Positions 25,886 to 34,344 of a stretch of 64,000 nt of DNA are shown in pieces. The translations under genes were made by a program, and so were the position numbers. Each line of letters starts with the position of its first letter. Position 1 is the stretch's first letter. The notes below the pieces were generated by a model. The model had not been told where the DNA came from, made no database searches, and saw nothing but the letters and a program-made list of their open reading frames with translations. Origin of the DNA: Bin55 sp964572845 (GTDB lineage Bacteria; Pseudomonadota; Gammaproteobacteria; Pseudomonadales; Azotimanducaceae); NCBI GenBank assembly GCA_964572845.1, contig CAZNFX010000009.1:149283-213282 (forward strand). The letters are read 5' to 3'.

Positions 25886-26668
25886 ATGCGAATTGTCAGT
25901 TGGAATGTGAACGGACTACGCGCACTGGCCAAGAAGGGAGTCTTTCTTGAGTTCTTGGAGTCGTGCAATGCAGATGTCGTCGCTCTTCAGGAAACACGAA
26001 CGCTCGAATCACAGCTAACCGAGGCAGTTAGAAAACCCAATGGCTGGCATTCGTACTTTTCGTCCGCCGATCGGCTCGGATATGCAGGCGTTGCCATTTA
26101 CAGCAGAAAACCAGCTAGCAAAATTCTCTCGAAGCTTCCGGACGATAGATTCAATCACGAAGGACGCTATCTTGTAGCTAGATTCGGGCGGCTCTCTATC
26201 GCGTCGATTTACTTTCCGAACGGGGCGGGGAAGAATCGGGACAACAGTCGTGTGCCCTTCAAGCTCGAATTCTACGATTGTGCAAAAAGGACTCTAGATC
26301 GAATGCGAAAGTATGGTCCTGTGTACGTGACAGGCGATTTCAATACAGCGCACACCGCAATCGATCTAGCTCGGCCAAAGCAAAATGAGAAGACTACTGG
26401 CTTCCTACCAATCGAACGAAAGGCACTGGACGATTGGATGCGCTCTGGTTGGGTGGATTTGTTTCGTAGGCAATACCCTCGAGAAATCGGTCACTACACA
26501 TGGTGGCGCCAATGGGGAGGTTCACGAGAAAACAATGTCGGTTGGCGCATTGACTACGTCCTTGCATCACCGTCTGCTGCTCGACTAGCAACCGATTCGT
26601 TCATTTGGGCAAGCACTCTTGGATCGGATCACTGCCCAATAGGGGTCGATACAAACGCTCAATTATGA
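25886..26668 (+). CDS. xthA: Exodeoxyribonuclease III (AP endonuclease)
   Basis: The 260-residue protein begins MRIVSWNVNGLRALAKKG and contains the catalytic blocks VVALQETR, GDFNTAH, WRIDYVLAS and SDHCPIG of the exonuclease III/Nape family. It incises DNA at abasic sites and removes 3' blocks in base excision repair. It lies 62 bases after larE on the same strand; co-transcription is possible but not functionally required. Confidence 0.95.
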   Translation: MRIVSWNVNGLRALAKKGVFLEFLESCNADVVALQETRTLESQLTEAVRKPNGWHSYFSSADRLGYAGVAIYSRKPASKILSKLPDDRFNHEGRYLVARFGRLSIASIYFPNGAGKNRDNSRVPFKLEFYDCAKRTLDRMRKYGPVYVTGDFNTAHTAIDLARPKQNEKTTGFLPIERKALDDWMRSGWVDLFRRQYPREIGHYTWWRQWGGSRENNVGWRIDYVLASPSAARLATDSFIWASTLGSDHCPIGVDTNAQL

Positions 26669-26862
26669 AAAGGTGACATCTGCTCGATCCAATCCCAAGT
26701 GTGTTAAGCGCTTGAGATATAACCCCTAGAACGTTCAATTGCGCCAATTCTTCCGGACTTGCATATCTAGACGTTGCTTAATCTCTGACGCAATCGAATG
26801 TCGACCTGCATCAATTCGCAGGACGCCGAATCGATGTAACTGCACATCAATCTAGAATCACG

Positions 26863-27864
26863 ATGCAGAACTATTCAAACAACATCGAGAAAAATGTGGA
26901 ACGTAGACACACACTTCAAGTAGAACGAACTATCGATGCCACTCCAACTGTAATTTGGCAGTGCTGGACTGACCCATCGCTCTTTGCTCAATGGTTTTGT
27001 CCAAAGCCTTGGCGAGTGACTAAAGCGGATTTCAATCTTAGGATTGGAGGTCGCATGAATACGGTAATGGAAGGTCCCAATGGCGAACGCCAGGAATCTC
27101 ACGGAGTTTGGCTGGAAATTTGTCCGCCGTCAAGCTTAGTCTTTACTGACTCATTCACAGAAGGATTCAACCCCGTTGAGCAACCCTTCATGACGGGGTT
27201 TGTTCAACTCAAAGGCATTAGTCACGACCAGACAAAAATGATCTGGGGCGCGTCTCACAAGTCAGTTGAAGACATGCAGCAACACTCAGATATGGGATTT
27301 GAAGCTGGTTGGAATGCGGCGGCTGATCAGTTGAATAAGCTCGCTGTAGAACTTGCTAATTCGCGAGACTTTATGCAACGGAAGCGGCGAAGTCAGCCAA
27401 TACAGCGCAAGGTACGTACCTGCCTTTGGTTTGACGGTCATATAGAGGAAGCAGCAGTTTTCTACGTTTCGCTTCTCGAGAACAGCTATATTGAAGCAAT
27501 AAGTCGGACCGTGTCCATGGATGAAGCAACAGTCGTTGAATTCGTCCTGAACGGCATCCCTTTCATGATCTTGAATGGTGGCCCCCAATACCCACAGAGT
27601 CCCGCTGTGTCCATTTCAGTTCTCACAGAGGACCAGTCTGAGACAGACCGACTTTGGCAGAAACTACTCTCGAACGGTGGAAAAGAAAGCAAGTGTGGGT
27701 GGATTACCGACAAGTTTGGTGTGTCTTGGCAGATTGTTCCAAAGAAGCTAGTCGAGTTTCTAAGTTCTGAGGACCCGGATCTCGTAAAGCGAGTCAGCAA
27801 CGAAGTGCTACAAATGGGCAAGATTGATGTTGCCCGGGTGATTTCTGCAGCCAATTCTGGTTAG
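26863..27864 (+). CDS. Fusion of SRPBCC (AHSA1-like) and PhnB-like VOC domains
   Basis: The 333-residue protein joins two domains usually found as separate small proteins. Residues 15-165 form an AHSA1/SRPBCC domain (TIDATPTVIWQCWTDPSLFA, then GWNAAADQLNKLA at its end). Residues 180-300 form a PhnB/3-demethylubiquinone-methyltransferase-like VOC domain (VRTCLWFDGHIEEAAVFYVS, FMILNGGP, WITDKFGVSWQIVP). Both are ligand-binding folds without a fixed function and often occur side by side. The reading frame is continuous between them, so this is a true fusion. Confidence 0.82.
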   Translation: MQNYSNNIEKNVERRHTLQVERTIDATPTVIWQCWTDPSLFAQWFCPKPWRVTKADFNLRIGGRMNTVMEGPNGERQESHGVWLEICPPSSLVFTDSFTEGFNPVEQPFMTGFVQLKGISHDQTKMIWGASHKSVEDMQQHSDMGFEAGWNAAADQLNKLAVELANSRDFMQRKRRSQPIQRKVRTCLWFDGHIEEAAVFYVSLLENSYIEAISRTVSMDEATVVEFVLNGIPFMILNGGPQYPQSPAVSISVLTEDQSETDRLWQKLLSNGGKESKCGWITDKFGVSWQIVPKKLVEFLSSEDPDLVKRVSNEVLQMGKIDVARVISAANSG

Positions 27865-28028
27865 CAAATAGATCCCGCTATTAGCCCGATGTACAAATGA
27901 CATCAATCACAGGTTTCGCGCAATCAGATGGTGCACCAGCGTAAAGTCGCAAATTCAAACTGCCCGTTCGGCGCAGTTACCTACAGGTCTATGCCGGCAA
28001 CACGCCGAAGGACAATCTTGATCGGTTG

Positions 28029-28298
28029 TTAGGCTACCTCGCTAGACCGTCGTTGCGAATCGCTACTTTCGACAGTCGTGGGTTGCGCGGCTGCAGGTTC
28101 TCGTCTCCACCGAGCCTTCATGCCACTAAAGCTCATTTGGGCTCTAGCTTGCTCTTCGGCCCATTCCTTGTCGAGTTCTCGAGCAGCATTCAAGCCATCT
28201 TCTGATCTGGGAAAGTACTTTTGTCGAAGCTTCCCGTTTACGGAACGAGCGACTCGATAACTTTTGTACGATCCCTGTTCATGCTCATATACGCTCAT
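28029..28298 (-). CDS. Small conserved-looking protein of unknown function
   Basis: The 89-residue product starts MSVYEHEQGSYKSYRVARSV, with a predicted three-strand beta segment, a helix rich in Ala, Glu and Lys (residues 35-55), and a disordered C-tail. The beta-strands-plus-helix outline faintly resembles AP2/Arm-type DNA-binding domains, but this is only an impression. The gene is supported by a well-formed promoter at 28329-28357 and AAGGT shortly before the ATG. Confidence 0.6.
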   Translation of the reverse strand: MSVYEHEQGSYKSYRVARSVNGKLRQKYFPRSEDGLNAARELDKEWAEEQARAQMSFSGMKARWRREPAAAQPTTVESSDSQRRSSEVA

Positions 28299-28328
28299 AG
28301 TGTTACCTTCCTGGCAAAAATTTCCTAG

Positions 28329-28357
28329 ATAATAACAAATCTATTTGGGCTTGTTAA
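28329..28357 (-). promoter_or_regulatory. Sigma-70 promoter of the small 89-residue gene
   Basis: Read leftward, TTAACA (28357-28352) and TATTAT (28334-28329) each match consensus in 5 of 6 positions and are separated by exactly 17 bases. The leader would be about 20 bases. TAACAAAT and ATTTGTTA (28333-28370 region) form an 8-bp inverted repeat around the promoter, which could be an operator. Confidence 0.6.
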
Positions 28358-28673
28358 CACCTATTTGTTACATACAGAGAAATCGAGAGAATATCTGACT
28401 AACATCTATCTTCCGTGAGGTAAGCAATCCCAAGAATGGTCAATGTACATGTGGATCGATCTAGTGCTGTTTCCGACCCAAGACTCTCTAATGTGTCCTA
28501 TTCTAGAATTCTACAGTCCAGTCATTTGCTCACTGTTGCTGTGAGTATCCACTGTACCTTGACCACCATCTCAAGCGATTATCTAAATTTCAGAGCTACT
28601 TGTTATGAATTCCTTGGTGACATCAAGTAACAAATTCAATCTTGGGTCTTGATGCTTCCCGTCCGCATTAATT

Positions 28674-28705
28674 CAATAGGAGTCGAAACAGTACACGCCC
28701 TATTG
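28674..28705. repeat. 7-bp inverted repeat CAATAGG/CCTATTG
   Basis: CAATAGG (28674-28680) and CCTATTG (28699-28705) flank an 18-base spacer within the non-coding region. Confidence 0.4.
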
Positions 28706-28729
28706 GATTTCGTCACTATTGTTGACTTT

Positions 28730-28748
28730 ATTCAACATAATGTTGAAT
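28730..28748. repeat. 19-bp operator-like palindrome
   Basis: ATTCAACAT and ATGTTGAAT are perfect inverted 9-mers around a single central A. A TTGACT hexamer ends three bases earlier (28722-28727), as if the palindrome overlapped a promoter. The dyad looks like a dimeric repressor site. Confidence 0.5.
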
Positions 28749-28778
28749 AGTGCCTGAGCATTCAATTGGTAATGTTTC

Positions 28779-28796
28779 GCAAATGCTAGCATTGCG
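28779..28796. repeat. Palindrome AATGCTAGCATT with flanking symmetry
   Basis: The central 12 bases (28782-28793) are a perfect palindrome, and the flanking GCA/TGC bases extend it with a one-base bulge. Confidence 0.4.
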
Positions 28797-29307
28797 ATGC
28801 TAGACGTTGTAATTCGATAAATTCAGTAGCGTATAGAGACAATAGGAACAACTCGGTCTTTGCAAACCCTATAGGTTGAAATACTAACAAGTCGCTGGCG
28901 TTTCCTCTTAACAGTTTGAATTAAGGAGGGACACTATCTATCTGGTCACCTTATGTGACTATTCGGATCAGTCTTGAATTTCCGCCGCTCTACCTTTCCT
29001 GACCGCAGCCAAAAATCTCCAACGAGTCACTTCTGAGCGGCGTTTCGTTGCCTATGCAGTTCAACACCCGGCAGTACCCTGTCAATGTGTTCAGGCTGCA
29101 GTATGTGCTGGACAAAGTTTGAGGTTCTCATCCACCAATCGGGGTCCCAAAGGAATATCGTTTACGTACATTCCGCACTATGTATACAGGACACAATAGG
29201 TGCGTTGAGGTTGGATCTACACATGGGCGTTCACCGAACACAGCGCAGGCTAGCCTGGAACAATCTGGAGTACAATGCAAGCATCGGAAATGGGGATTGG
29301 TCTTGTC

Positions 29308-30321
29308 ATGACTCCACGTCGAAAGTTCATCAGAAACGTAGCTCTCCTAAGTGTTGGTACCCACGCCTTGCTCCGCACTGGCTCGCTTAGCGCTGCCGTA
29401 ACGGAGTCAGATGCATTGCGCATCAAGGGATGGCCAAAAATGACGTACACCAAACTTGGGCGCACTGAGTTCAATGCCAGCCGACTCGTGTTCGGTTGCG
29501 GAGCAGCTCTTTCTCGACGAAAGGACGAGAGATCCTTGGCCGCTGCGTTTGACCAAGGAGTAAATGTGTTCGACGTTGGAACGAGTCGCTACTACGGTGC
29601 AGCCGAACGGCACCTAGGCGAATTCATTAAGACACGTCGGGATAGCGTGTTCCTAATATCCAAGTCGTTCTTGAATGCGGGACGGGACGAGGAACCGAAT
29701 GTCGAGAGAGCGAAGGAGATTGCTAGTCAGTGGCGATCTGATATGGAAACGAGCTTAAAGGAACTTGGTCAGGACCATGTCGACGCCTACTACGTAATGG
29801 ATGCTAAAAGTCCAGTCTTGGTTAAGAACGAAGAGCTCTACCAAGAATTCGAACGTGCAAAGAAAGATGGAAAAGTCTCATACTTTGGGTTAAGCACACA
29901 CGACAACGCCCAAGAGGTTCTCCTAGCCGCAGCGGAAACCGGATGGTACGACCTTGCTATGGTCGCGATCACTCCAGCAGGATGGTATGACTACAACACT
30001 AGGCAGGTTGTCGAGGACTCTCCACCTATGGTGGAATTGAGGAATGTCTTTGACAAAGCAAAAGATGCTGGAATCGCATTGGTAGGGATGAAGGTTGCCC
30101 GCCATATGGCTGGAGCTATGTTTGGCGGCCGAGCCGCGCGACAAGCATACGATGGCTTTTATAACGAGAAAATGCAGAATGCTGAGTTTTCGCCGTTCCA
30201 AAAGGCTTACGCGTTTGTTCTAGAACACGGAATGGATGTCGTGAATGCCGACATTCAGAACTTCGACATTCTGGAAGAGAACTTCATCGCCGCCTCTACT
30301 TCCGGTGAGTATGTCAGCTAG
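29308..30321 (+). CDS. Tat-exported aldo/keto reductase
   Basis: From ATG at 29308 the protein has 337 residues. PRRKFIRNVALLSVGTHALL is a twin-arginine signal. The AKR barrel follows (KLGRTEFNASRLVFGCGAAL, VFDVGTSRYYG with Asp and Tyr, LISKSF with Lys, and YYVMDAKSP where the usual catalytic His is replaced by Asp). Unlike the AKR at 21811 it has no cysteine-rich tail. Loss of the His suggests altered or absent reductase activity. It overlaps the convergent esterase gene by 8 bases. Confidence 0.82.
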   Translation: MTPRRKFIRNVALLSVGTHALLRTGSLSAAVTESDALRIKGWPKMTYTKLGRTEFNASRLVFGCGAALSRRKDERSLAAAFDQGVNVFDVGTSRYYGAAERHLGEFIKTRRDSVFLISKSFLNAGRDEEPNVERAKEIASQWRSDMETSLKELGQDHVDAYYVMDAKSPVLVKNEELYQEFERAKKDGKVSYFGLSTHDNAQEVLLAAAETGWYDLAMVAITPAGWYDYNTRQVVEDSPPMVELRNVFDKAKDAGIALVGMKVARHMAGAMFGGRAARQAYDGFYNEKMQNAEFSPFQKAYAFVLEHGMDVVNADIQNFDILEENFIAASTSGEYVS

Positions 30322-31195
30322 TTGATTCGTTAGTGCTGAATCGGGAAATGTTCTCGCTCACGAAGTTCCAAACGTAGTCACAGCAGAGCTCAGAGGCAGG
30401 AGACGGACTATACGCAAAGGCATGTGGTAGTCCGGGCATGTATCTATAGGCGACCTCGCCCTTTCTGTCTTGAAGTGCGCCAATGAGGTCTATCGTCATT
30501 GGCTCCGGTACGTTCGCATCGTTTCCAGGCTGCACAATCATCACAGGAGGTGGGTCATCTGATTCGCCATCCCGCAATGTCCGTTGCACACTAGCATCTA
30601 CCATGCAGTCCAAAGTCTGAAAGTAACCATCGTGCGCTTGCACGAGGTCTTTCCGCCCTGTGGTCTTGGCATACTGATAGCGGCAGGGCGGATCGGAGAC
30701 TGGCCACAGAGCAACTATGTATGCCGGCGCAGCCGAAATCTCTGACTCACGCTTGAACACTCCTTCTTCTGTCGATATTTTCGTGGCTTGGTGGTCCTCG
30801 CGACGAAAATTCATTCCTGCGAAAAGTGCAAGATGCCCGCCGGACGAACTTCCAATTAGGCCTATCGTTGCCGGGTCGATTCCAAACTCCGCAGCATGCA
30901 ATCGTAGATAGCGGACGCCAGCAACAACGTCGCAGGATGCTGCTGGGTGCTTGTGGTCTGGACCACATCGAAAATCCAATGAAAGCACAGTGAGTCCCTT
31001 GCTTGCCAGATACTCTGAAACTAACCACGGAGTTGTACGATCATTCACCGTCCACGCTCCGCCGTGCACCACAACAATTCCGTGACCAATAGATTGTTGC
31101 GAGGTATAGCACCGTGCTAACAGTTCCAAGTCTCCCGCTTTCGCGTAGACCAAGTCTGTATTGCACACCTTCGGAGTTTGTGCTGAGGCCACCAT
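30314..31195 (-). CDS. Alpha/beta-hydrolase (HSL-type esterase/lipase)
   Basis: From ATG at 31195 the protein has 293 residues. VVVHGGAWTVND is the oxyanion-hole HGGx motif, and IGSSSGGHLALFAG is the nucleophile elbow of hormone-sensitive-lipase-like esterases. GNDANVPEP and GLPHAFAYS near the end supply the acid and His. No signal peptide is seen, so it acts in the cytoplasm. It follows the propeller gene on the same strand with a gap of 10 bases, suggesting one operon. Confidence 0.82.
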   Translation of the reverse strand: MVASAQTPKVCNTDLVYAKAGDLELLARCYTSQQSIGHGIVVVHGGAWTVNDRTTPWLVSEYLASKGLTVLSLDFRCGPDHKHPAASCDVVAGVRYLRLHAAEFGIDPATIGLIGSSSGGHLALFAGMNFRREDHQATKISTEEGVFKRESEISAAPAYIVALWPVSDPPCRYQYAKTTGRKDLVQAHDGYFQTLDCMVDASVQRTLRDGESDDPPPVMIVQPGNDANVPEPMTIDLIGALQDRKGEVAYRYMPGLPHAFAYSPSPASELCCDYVWNFVSENISRFSTNESTS

Positions 31196-31205
31196 TCTGC
31201 TCTTT

Positions 31206-32159
31206 CTACTCCTCAATCAATTCCGCAAGGCCGATGCCGCTTTCCCCACCAACCGCATAGAAGAGATAGACCCGCCCCTCTTCCTCGAGGATTGCAGGGT
31301 CCCGCAATTGGTTGACGAGTCCATAAGCCACACTACGGATCGACGGTTCTACCGGTTCTCTCGCCCCTTCCCAATCTCGTTCCGGTCGAAGCAGTTCGTA
31401 GGCCTCCGATTCGTGCCAATTTTCAAATGGACGTGAGACATCAATTGCCGATACCAAGATACTCTCCGGTGCGTCGCCTACTTGGGTCCAAAACACATAC
31501 AAAGTGCTTTCTCGCACCAGTAATGCTGCATGTCTCATATTCGGATTGAATAGTCTTGGCCCATGCTCGAACATGGCCATTCCATTCAGCGATCGATAAA
31601 ACTGACCGGGCATTGCCATGCCGTACAGGTGACCGCCGTACCAGAAGACCCGCAAGTAACTCTTGGCAACAATAGGGGGCTGGACATCAAACGCAATGCC
31701 ATCGTTCGAGGTGCTCACTCGAGAGGCTTGATAGCCGTACGACTCCAATCCATGGAAATACATCACGATTCGACGGCGTTGGTTGTCTACGAGTACGTCC
31801 GGCGATGCAATGTGTGGAGTGCTCATTTCCTTGTGTAGGCTATGGGGCAATTTGGCGAGCGCTGGGAGGTGCTTGACGTCGTCAGCAGCTGGTGGGGTTA
31901 TAGCGAAACGCGACTCCTCAAGATGCAGACTTCCCGGAACATGCACGTGCCAATCCGCATGCAGATCATTCGCATAGGCTAGCCGAATATAGGTGCCTTT
32001 GTGGTCTGCAAAGTAGAGGTAGTAGCGACCAAGTGGGCTAGCAACCCATGCAGGCACTCGAATTACAGATGGTCCTTGAATGTTCTCGCCAATACTTGGG
32101 TCGGAGTGCCGATCAATGATCGGACCATCTCGCAGTCTTTCAGCCCGCCAACGTGCCAT
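31206..32159 (-). CDS. Five-bladed beta-propeller protein (GH43/GH130-like)
   Basis: The protein of about 317 residues is built of repeated beta-strand blocks typical of glycosidase propellers: GRYYLYFADHKG, RRIVMYFHGLES, LYVFWTQVGD and LRDPAILEEEGRVYLFYAV. The last resembles the RDP..F...G.YYLFY segments of GH43-type enzymes. A catalytic Asp/Glu set cannot be fixed by eye, so glycosidase activity is inference. ATG at 32159 is preferred over TTG at 32180. It probably shares a transcript with the esterase. Confidence 0.6.
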   Translation of the reverse strand: MARWRAERLRDGPIIDRHSDPSIGENIQGPSVIRVPAWVASPLGRYYLYFADHKGTYIRLAYANDLHADWHVHVPGSLHLEESRFAITPPAADDVKHLPALAKLPHSLHKEMSTPHIASPDVLVDNQRRRIVMYFHGLESYGYQASRVSTSNDGIAFDVQPPIVAKSYLRVFWYGGHLYGMAMPGQFYRSLNGMAMFEHGPRLFNPNMRHAALLVRESTLYVFWTQVGDAPESILVSAIDVSRPFENWHESEAYELLRPERDWEGAREPVEPSIRSVAYGLVNQLRDPAILEEEGRVYLFYAVGGESGIGLAELIEE

Positions 32160-32213
32160 CGATTCCAATGTCAACCACAACTCCGCTAGAGACCCGCCAG
32201 TTAGTCGGTCAAG

Positions 32214-32576
32214 TCAATAGCCAAGTAGGCTACTTATGAATCGTCCCGGCGCAAACGCAAACGCGCCAGCAATTAGCAATCCAGCCATCGTTCCCATCAT
32301 GGATATCGCGTGCAACCTGACTTTGCCTAGACGTATTGCAACTAATGCCACCACCATGCTTATCAGAGTCCACGCTGTCAGTCCGTGCAACCAGCTGAAA
32401 TTGCCGTCGTTGAGGTCACGGATTCCGAAAGACGAAAGAGTAACGACCAACATCGTGGCAATCCAGATCCACCCAAGAACCTTGTGACGTAAGGTTCCCT
32501 TAACAAGGACTAAATTTGCAACTCCGATGCTGGCTGCGAGTATCGCGGCCAAGAGATGAGCCCAAACTACCACCAT
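32214..32576 (-). CDS. DUF2306-like small membrane protein
   Basis: The 120-residue protein has four hydrophobic helices. LRHKVLGWIWIATMLVVTLSSFGI and the final AGAFAFAPGRF match the DUF2306 pattern, in which a conserved His-x-x-x-Gly follows the first helix. The function is unknown. It lies 50 bases after the PhyH gene on the same strand. Confidence 0.7.
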   Translation of the reverse strand: MVVVWAHLLAAILAASIGVANLVLVKGTLRHKVLGWIWIATMLVVTLSSFGIRDLNDGNFSWLHGLTAWTLISMVVALVAIRLGKVRLHAISMMGTMAGLLIAGAFAFAPGRFISSLLGY

Positions 32577-32626
32577 CAGCTACAACGAACAGTCACGATG
32601 GGGATGATCGTCGCTGACCCAATGGA

Positions 32627-33445
32627 CTACCGTTTTGCATTATTGAAGGTTTGAAGAAGCTTGTCGTACTCTGCGCCGCTGGGTCCATTTAGAAAGTCCT
32701 TCTTGCCTAACAATTGCGCCATCGTGTCGCCGTGTCTTTCAACAAGTCTTTCCGCATGGGCACCGTAGTCTTCGACCGGGCGCATCATCAAGCGCGTGTA
32801 CGTGATGTGGCAAACCACCCTCTCGCCAGCCGTCGTTCGCTCCCAGTTGCTGTGCCAAATATTTCCATTCCACAATGCAACACTTCCAGGTGGGCACTCG
32901 ACGGCGATTGCACCGGTTTTCTCTGCAATTTCCTGAGCGCTGGGATGACGTCGCAAGACATGGCTACCCGGAATTACCAAGGTCGAACCATTTTCTTTGG
33001 TGAATTCGTCACAAGCCCAGCACGCAGTCAAAAGCATGTTGTGCTCGGGAAACGGAGCTGGTAGCCAGTTGTGATCGGCATGCAATCCTATGGATTTCGA
33101 TCCTTGCGGTCGAACGCTTGCTGCTACTTGGCTAATTAAAAATCCACGTCCTACCGAGAACTCCGCCATGGCCAAGAGTTTTGGATTCAGCACGGCTTCA
33201 GCAAATAGATCGTCTCTGGCCAACAGCATGTTGTGAGCTTTCTGGTCTTGTGCCAACTCGATGATTCGAGCGCGAAATGCTGAATTGAACGATTCGCTCG
33301 CAACATCACGCAGAACGGTCCAGCCATTCATGGTCAGCTCACGACAATTCTCCCGCAAACTCAACTCATCGATGGTTGGAGCTAACTCCTTCGAGATTGC
33401 GTCCGGTGGCAAGGTGTCAAAGTAGAAAACTGGTTGGTCGACCAT
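32627..33445 (-). CDS. Phytanoyl-CoA dioxygenase (PhyH) family protein 3
   Basis: This is the shortest PhyH protein in the window (272 residues). Iron ligands are seen in GLHADHNW (His, Asp) and GNIWHSNW (distal His), with an Arg (GERVVCHITYTR) downstream for 2-oxoglutarate. It belongs to a different subgroup from those at 16876 and 38178. It is followed by the DUF2306-like gene and is divergent from the DinB-like operon. Confidence 0.85.
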   Translation of the reverse strand: MVDQPVFYFDTLPPDAISKELAPTIDELSLRENCRELTMNGWTVLRDVASESFNSAFRARIIELAQDQKAHNMLLARDDLFAEAVLNPKLLAMAEFSVGRGFLISQVAASVRPQGSKSIGLHADHNWLPAPFPEHNMLLTACWACDEFTKENGSTLVIPGSHVLRRHPSAQEIAEKTGAIAVECPPGSVALWNGNIWHSNWERTTAGERVVCHITYTRLMMRPVEDYGAHAERLVERHGDTMAQLLGKKDFLNGPSGAEYDKLLQTFNNAKR

Positions 33446-33572
33446 AGCACTATTCTCGAAATTTCTTAGATTCTAGCAACACTAGCAACGCGATATGTAT
33501 GCTCAGCGGAAGCACGAATCACGTCGTTTCACCATGGCTAAAATACATTCAGAGTGTGGGAGACTGCGGAAT

Positions 33573-34337
33573 ATGCAACAAATCGACGATTTCTTCAACG
33601 AGGGTCGTGCGCTCTACGATTTTCTTCGCACGTTGGACGACCATCAATGGGATATGCAAACTCCGTTCAAGAATCGCACTGTGAACTGGGTCGTACAGCA
33701 TTTGCACGATGCGGATCGATGGGCCTACCACTCCATAACCGATCCCGACGGATTTAGAAACTGGATGCGAGAGAGGGCTAACGGCAAGTCGTTTGACTAT
33801 ACAAGCACTGAAGGCAAAGACCTGCTCGAACAGTGGTTCACTTACATGTCGAATCTTTGTAATGCTATGAGAAATGCCGATCCGAATCTTCGAGCACCAT
33901 GGTTCGGACCCGATATGGGCATGCGGATGATGGCAACTGCGCGGCAAATGGAAACGTGGTCGCACGGGCAGGATGTCTATGATCTTCTCGGCGTCGAGAG
34001 GAAACACACGGATCGAGTCAAGAATATCTGCCATATAGGAGTCAGAACTTTTGAATGGACGTTTGTAAATCGCAAACTGTCTCCACCCACACCTATTCCC
34101 TACGTACGCCTTGAGGCACCATCTGGAGCAATTTGGGAATGGAATGATCAGTCGGACAGCGATTATGTGAAGGGTAGCGCTGTCGATTTCGGCCGTGTAG
34201 TCACTCAAGGACGAAACATTGCAGATGTAACCCTGCAAGTGGGCGGCGATTCAGCCAGAGCGTGGATGGCTATTGCGCAGTGTTTCGCAGGTCCACCCGA
34301 AGATCCCCCTGCTCCCGGACGCCGCACAGGACTCTGA
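33573..34337 (+). CDS. TIGR03084-like DinB-fold metal-binding protein
   Basis: From ATG at 33573 (MQQIDDFFNEGRALYDFL) the product has 254 residues. FKNRTVNWVVQHLHDADRWA and the later METWSHGQDVYDLLG supply the three-His metal site of the DinB/maleylpyruvate-isomerase-like fold. The pattern matches TIGR03084, proteins best known from Actinobacteria, where relatives use mycothiol. Upstream in-frame ATGs at 33495 and 33534 exist but add nonconserved residues. The LLM gene follows 7 bases later, and a hydrolase after that, forming a three-gene operon. Confidence 0.78.
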   Translation: MQQIDDFFNEGRALYDFLRTLDDHQWDMQTPFKNRTVNWVVQHLHDADRWAYHSITDPDGFRNWMRERANGKSFDYTSTEGKDLLEQWFTYMSNLCNAMRNADPNLRAPWFGPDMGMRMMATARQMETWSHGQDVYDLLGVERKHTDRVKNICHIGVRTFEWTFVNRKLSPPTPIPYVRLEAPSGAIWEWNDQSDSDYVKGSAVDFGRVVTQGRNIADVTLQVGGDSARAWMAIAQCFAGPPEDPPAPGRRTGL

Positions 34338-34344
34338 GAATCAC

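Larger units (their letters stand above)
28299..29307. other. 1-kb non-coding region rich in inverted repeats
   Basis: No reading frame here looks like a gene. The region is AT-richer than its surroundings. It holds the promoter of the 89-residue gene, several inverted repeats (28674-28705, 28730-28748, 28779-28796, 28945-28959) and a Shine-Dalgarno-like AAGGAGG at 28923-28929 not followed by ATG/GTG/TTG at proper spacing. Three copies of CAATAGG are scattered through it. It may carry regulatory RNAs or binding sites for the aldo/keto reductase gene at 29308. Confidence 0.5.

Noticed and set aside
28436..28630. Rightward frame of 64 codons in the 1-kb non-coding region
   Set aside because: Composition is unlike the neighbouring proteins, there is no Shine-Dalgarno, and no recognisable motif is present.
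28923..28959. AAGGAGG followed by a possible second mini-ORF similar to the one at 3640
   Set aside because: No ATG, GTG or TTG at proper spacing follows; only ATC at 6 bases and ATG-TGA further on. Kept as a Shine-Dalgarno-like string only.
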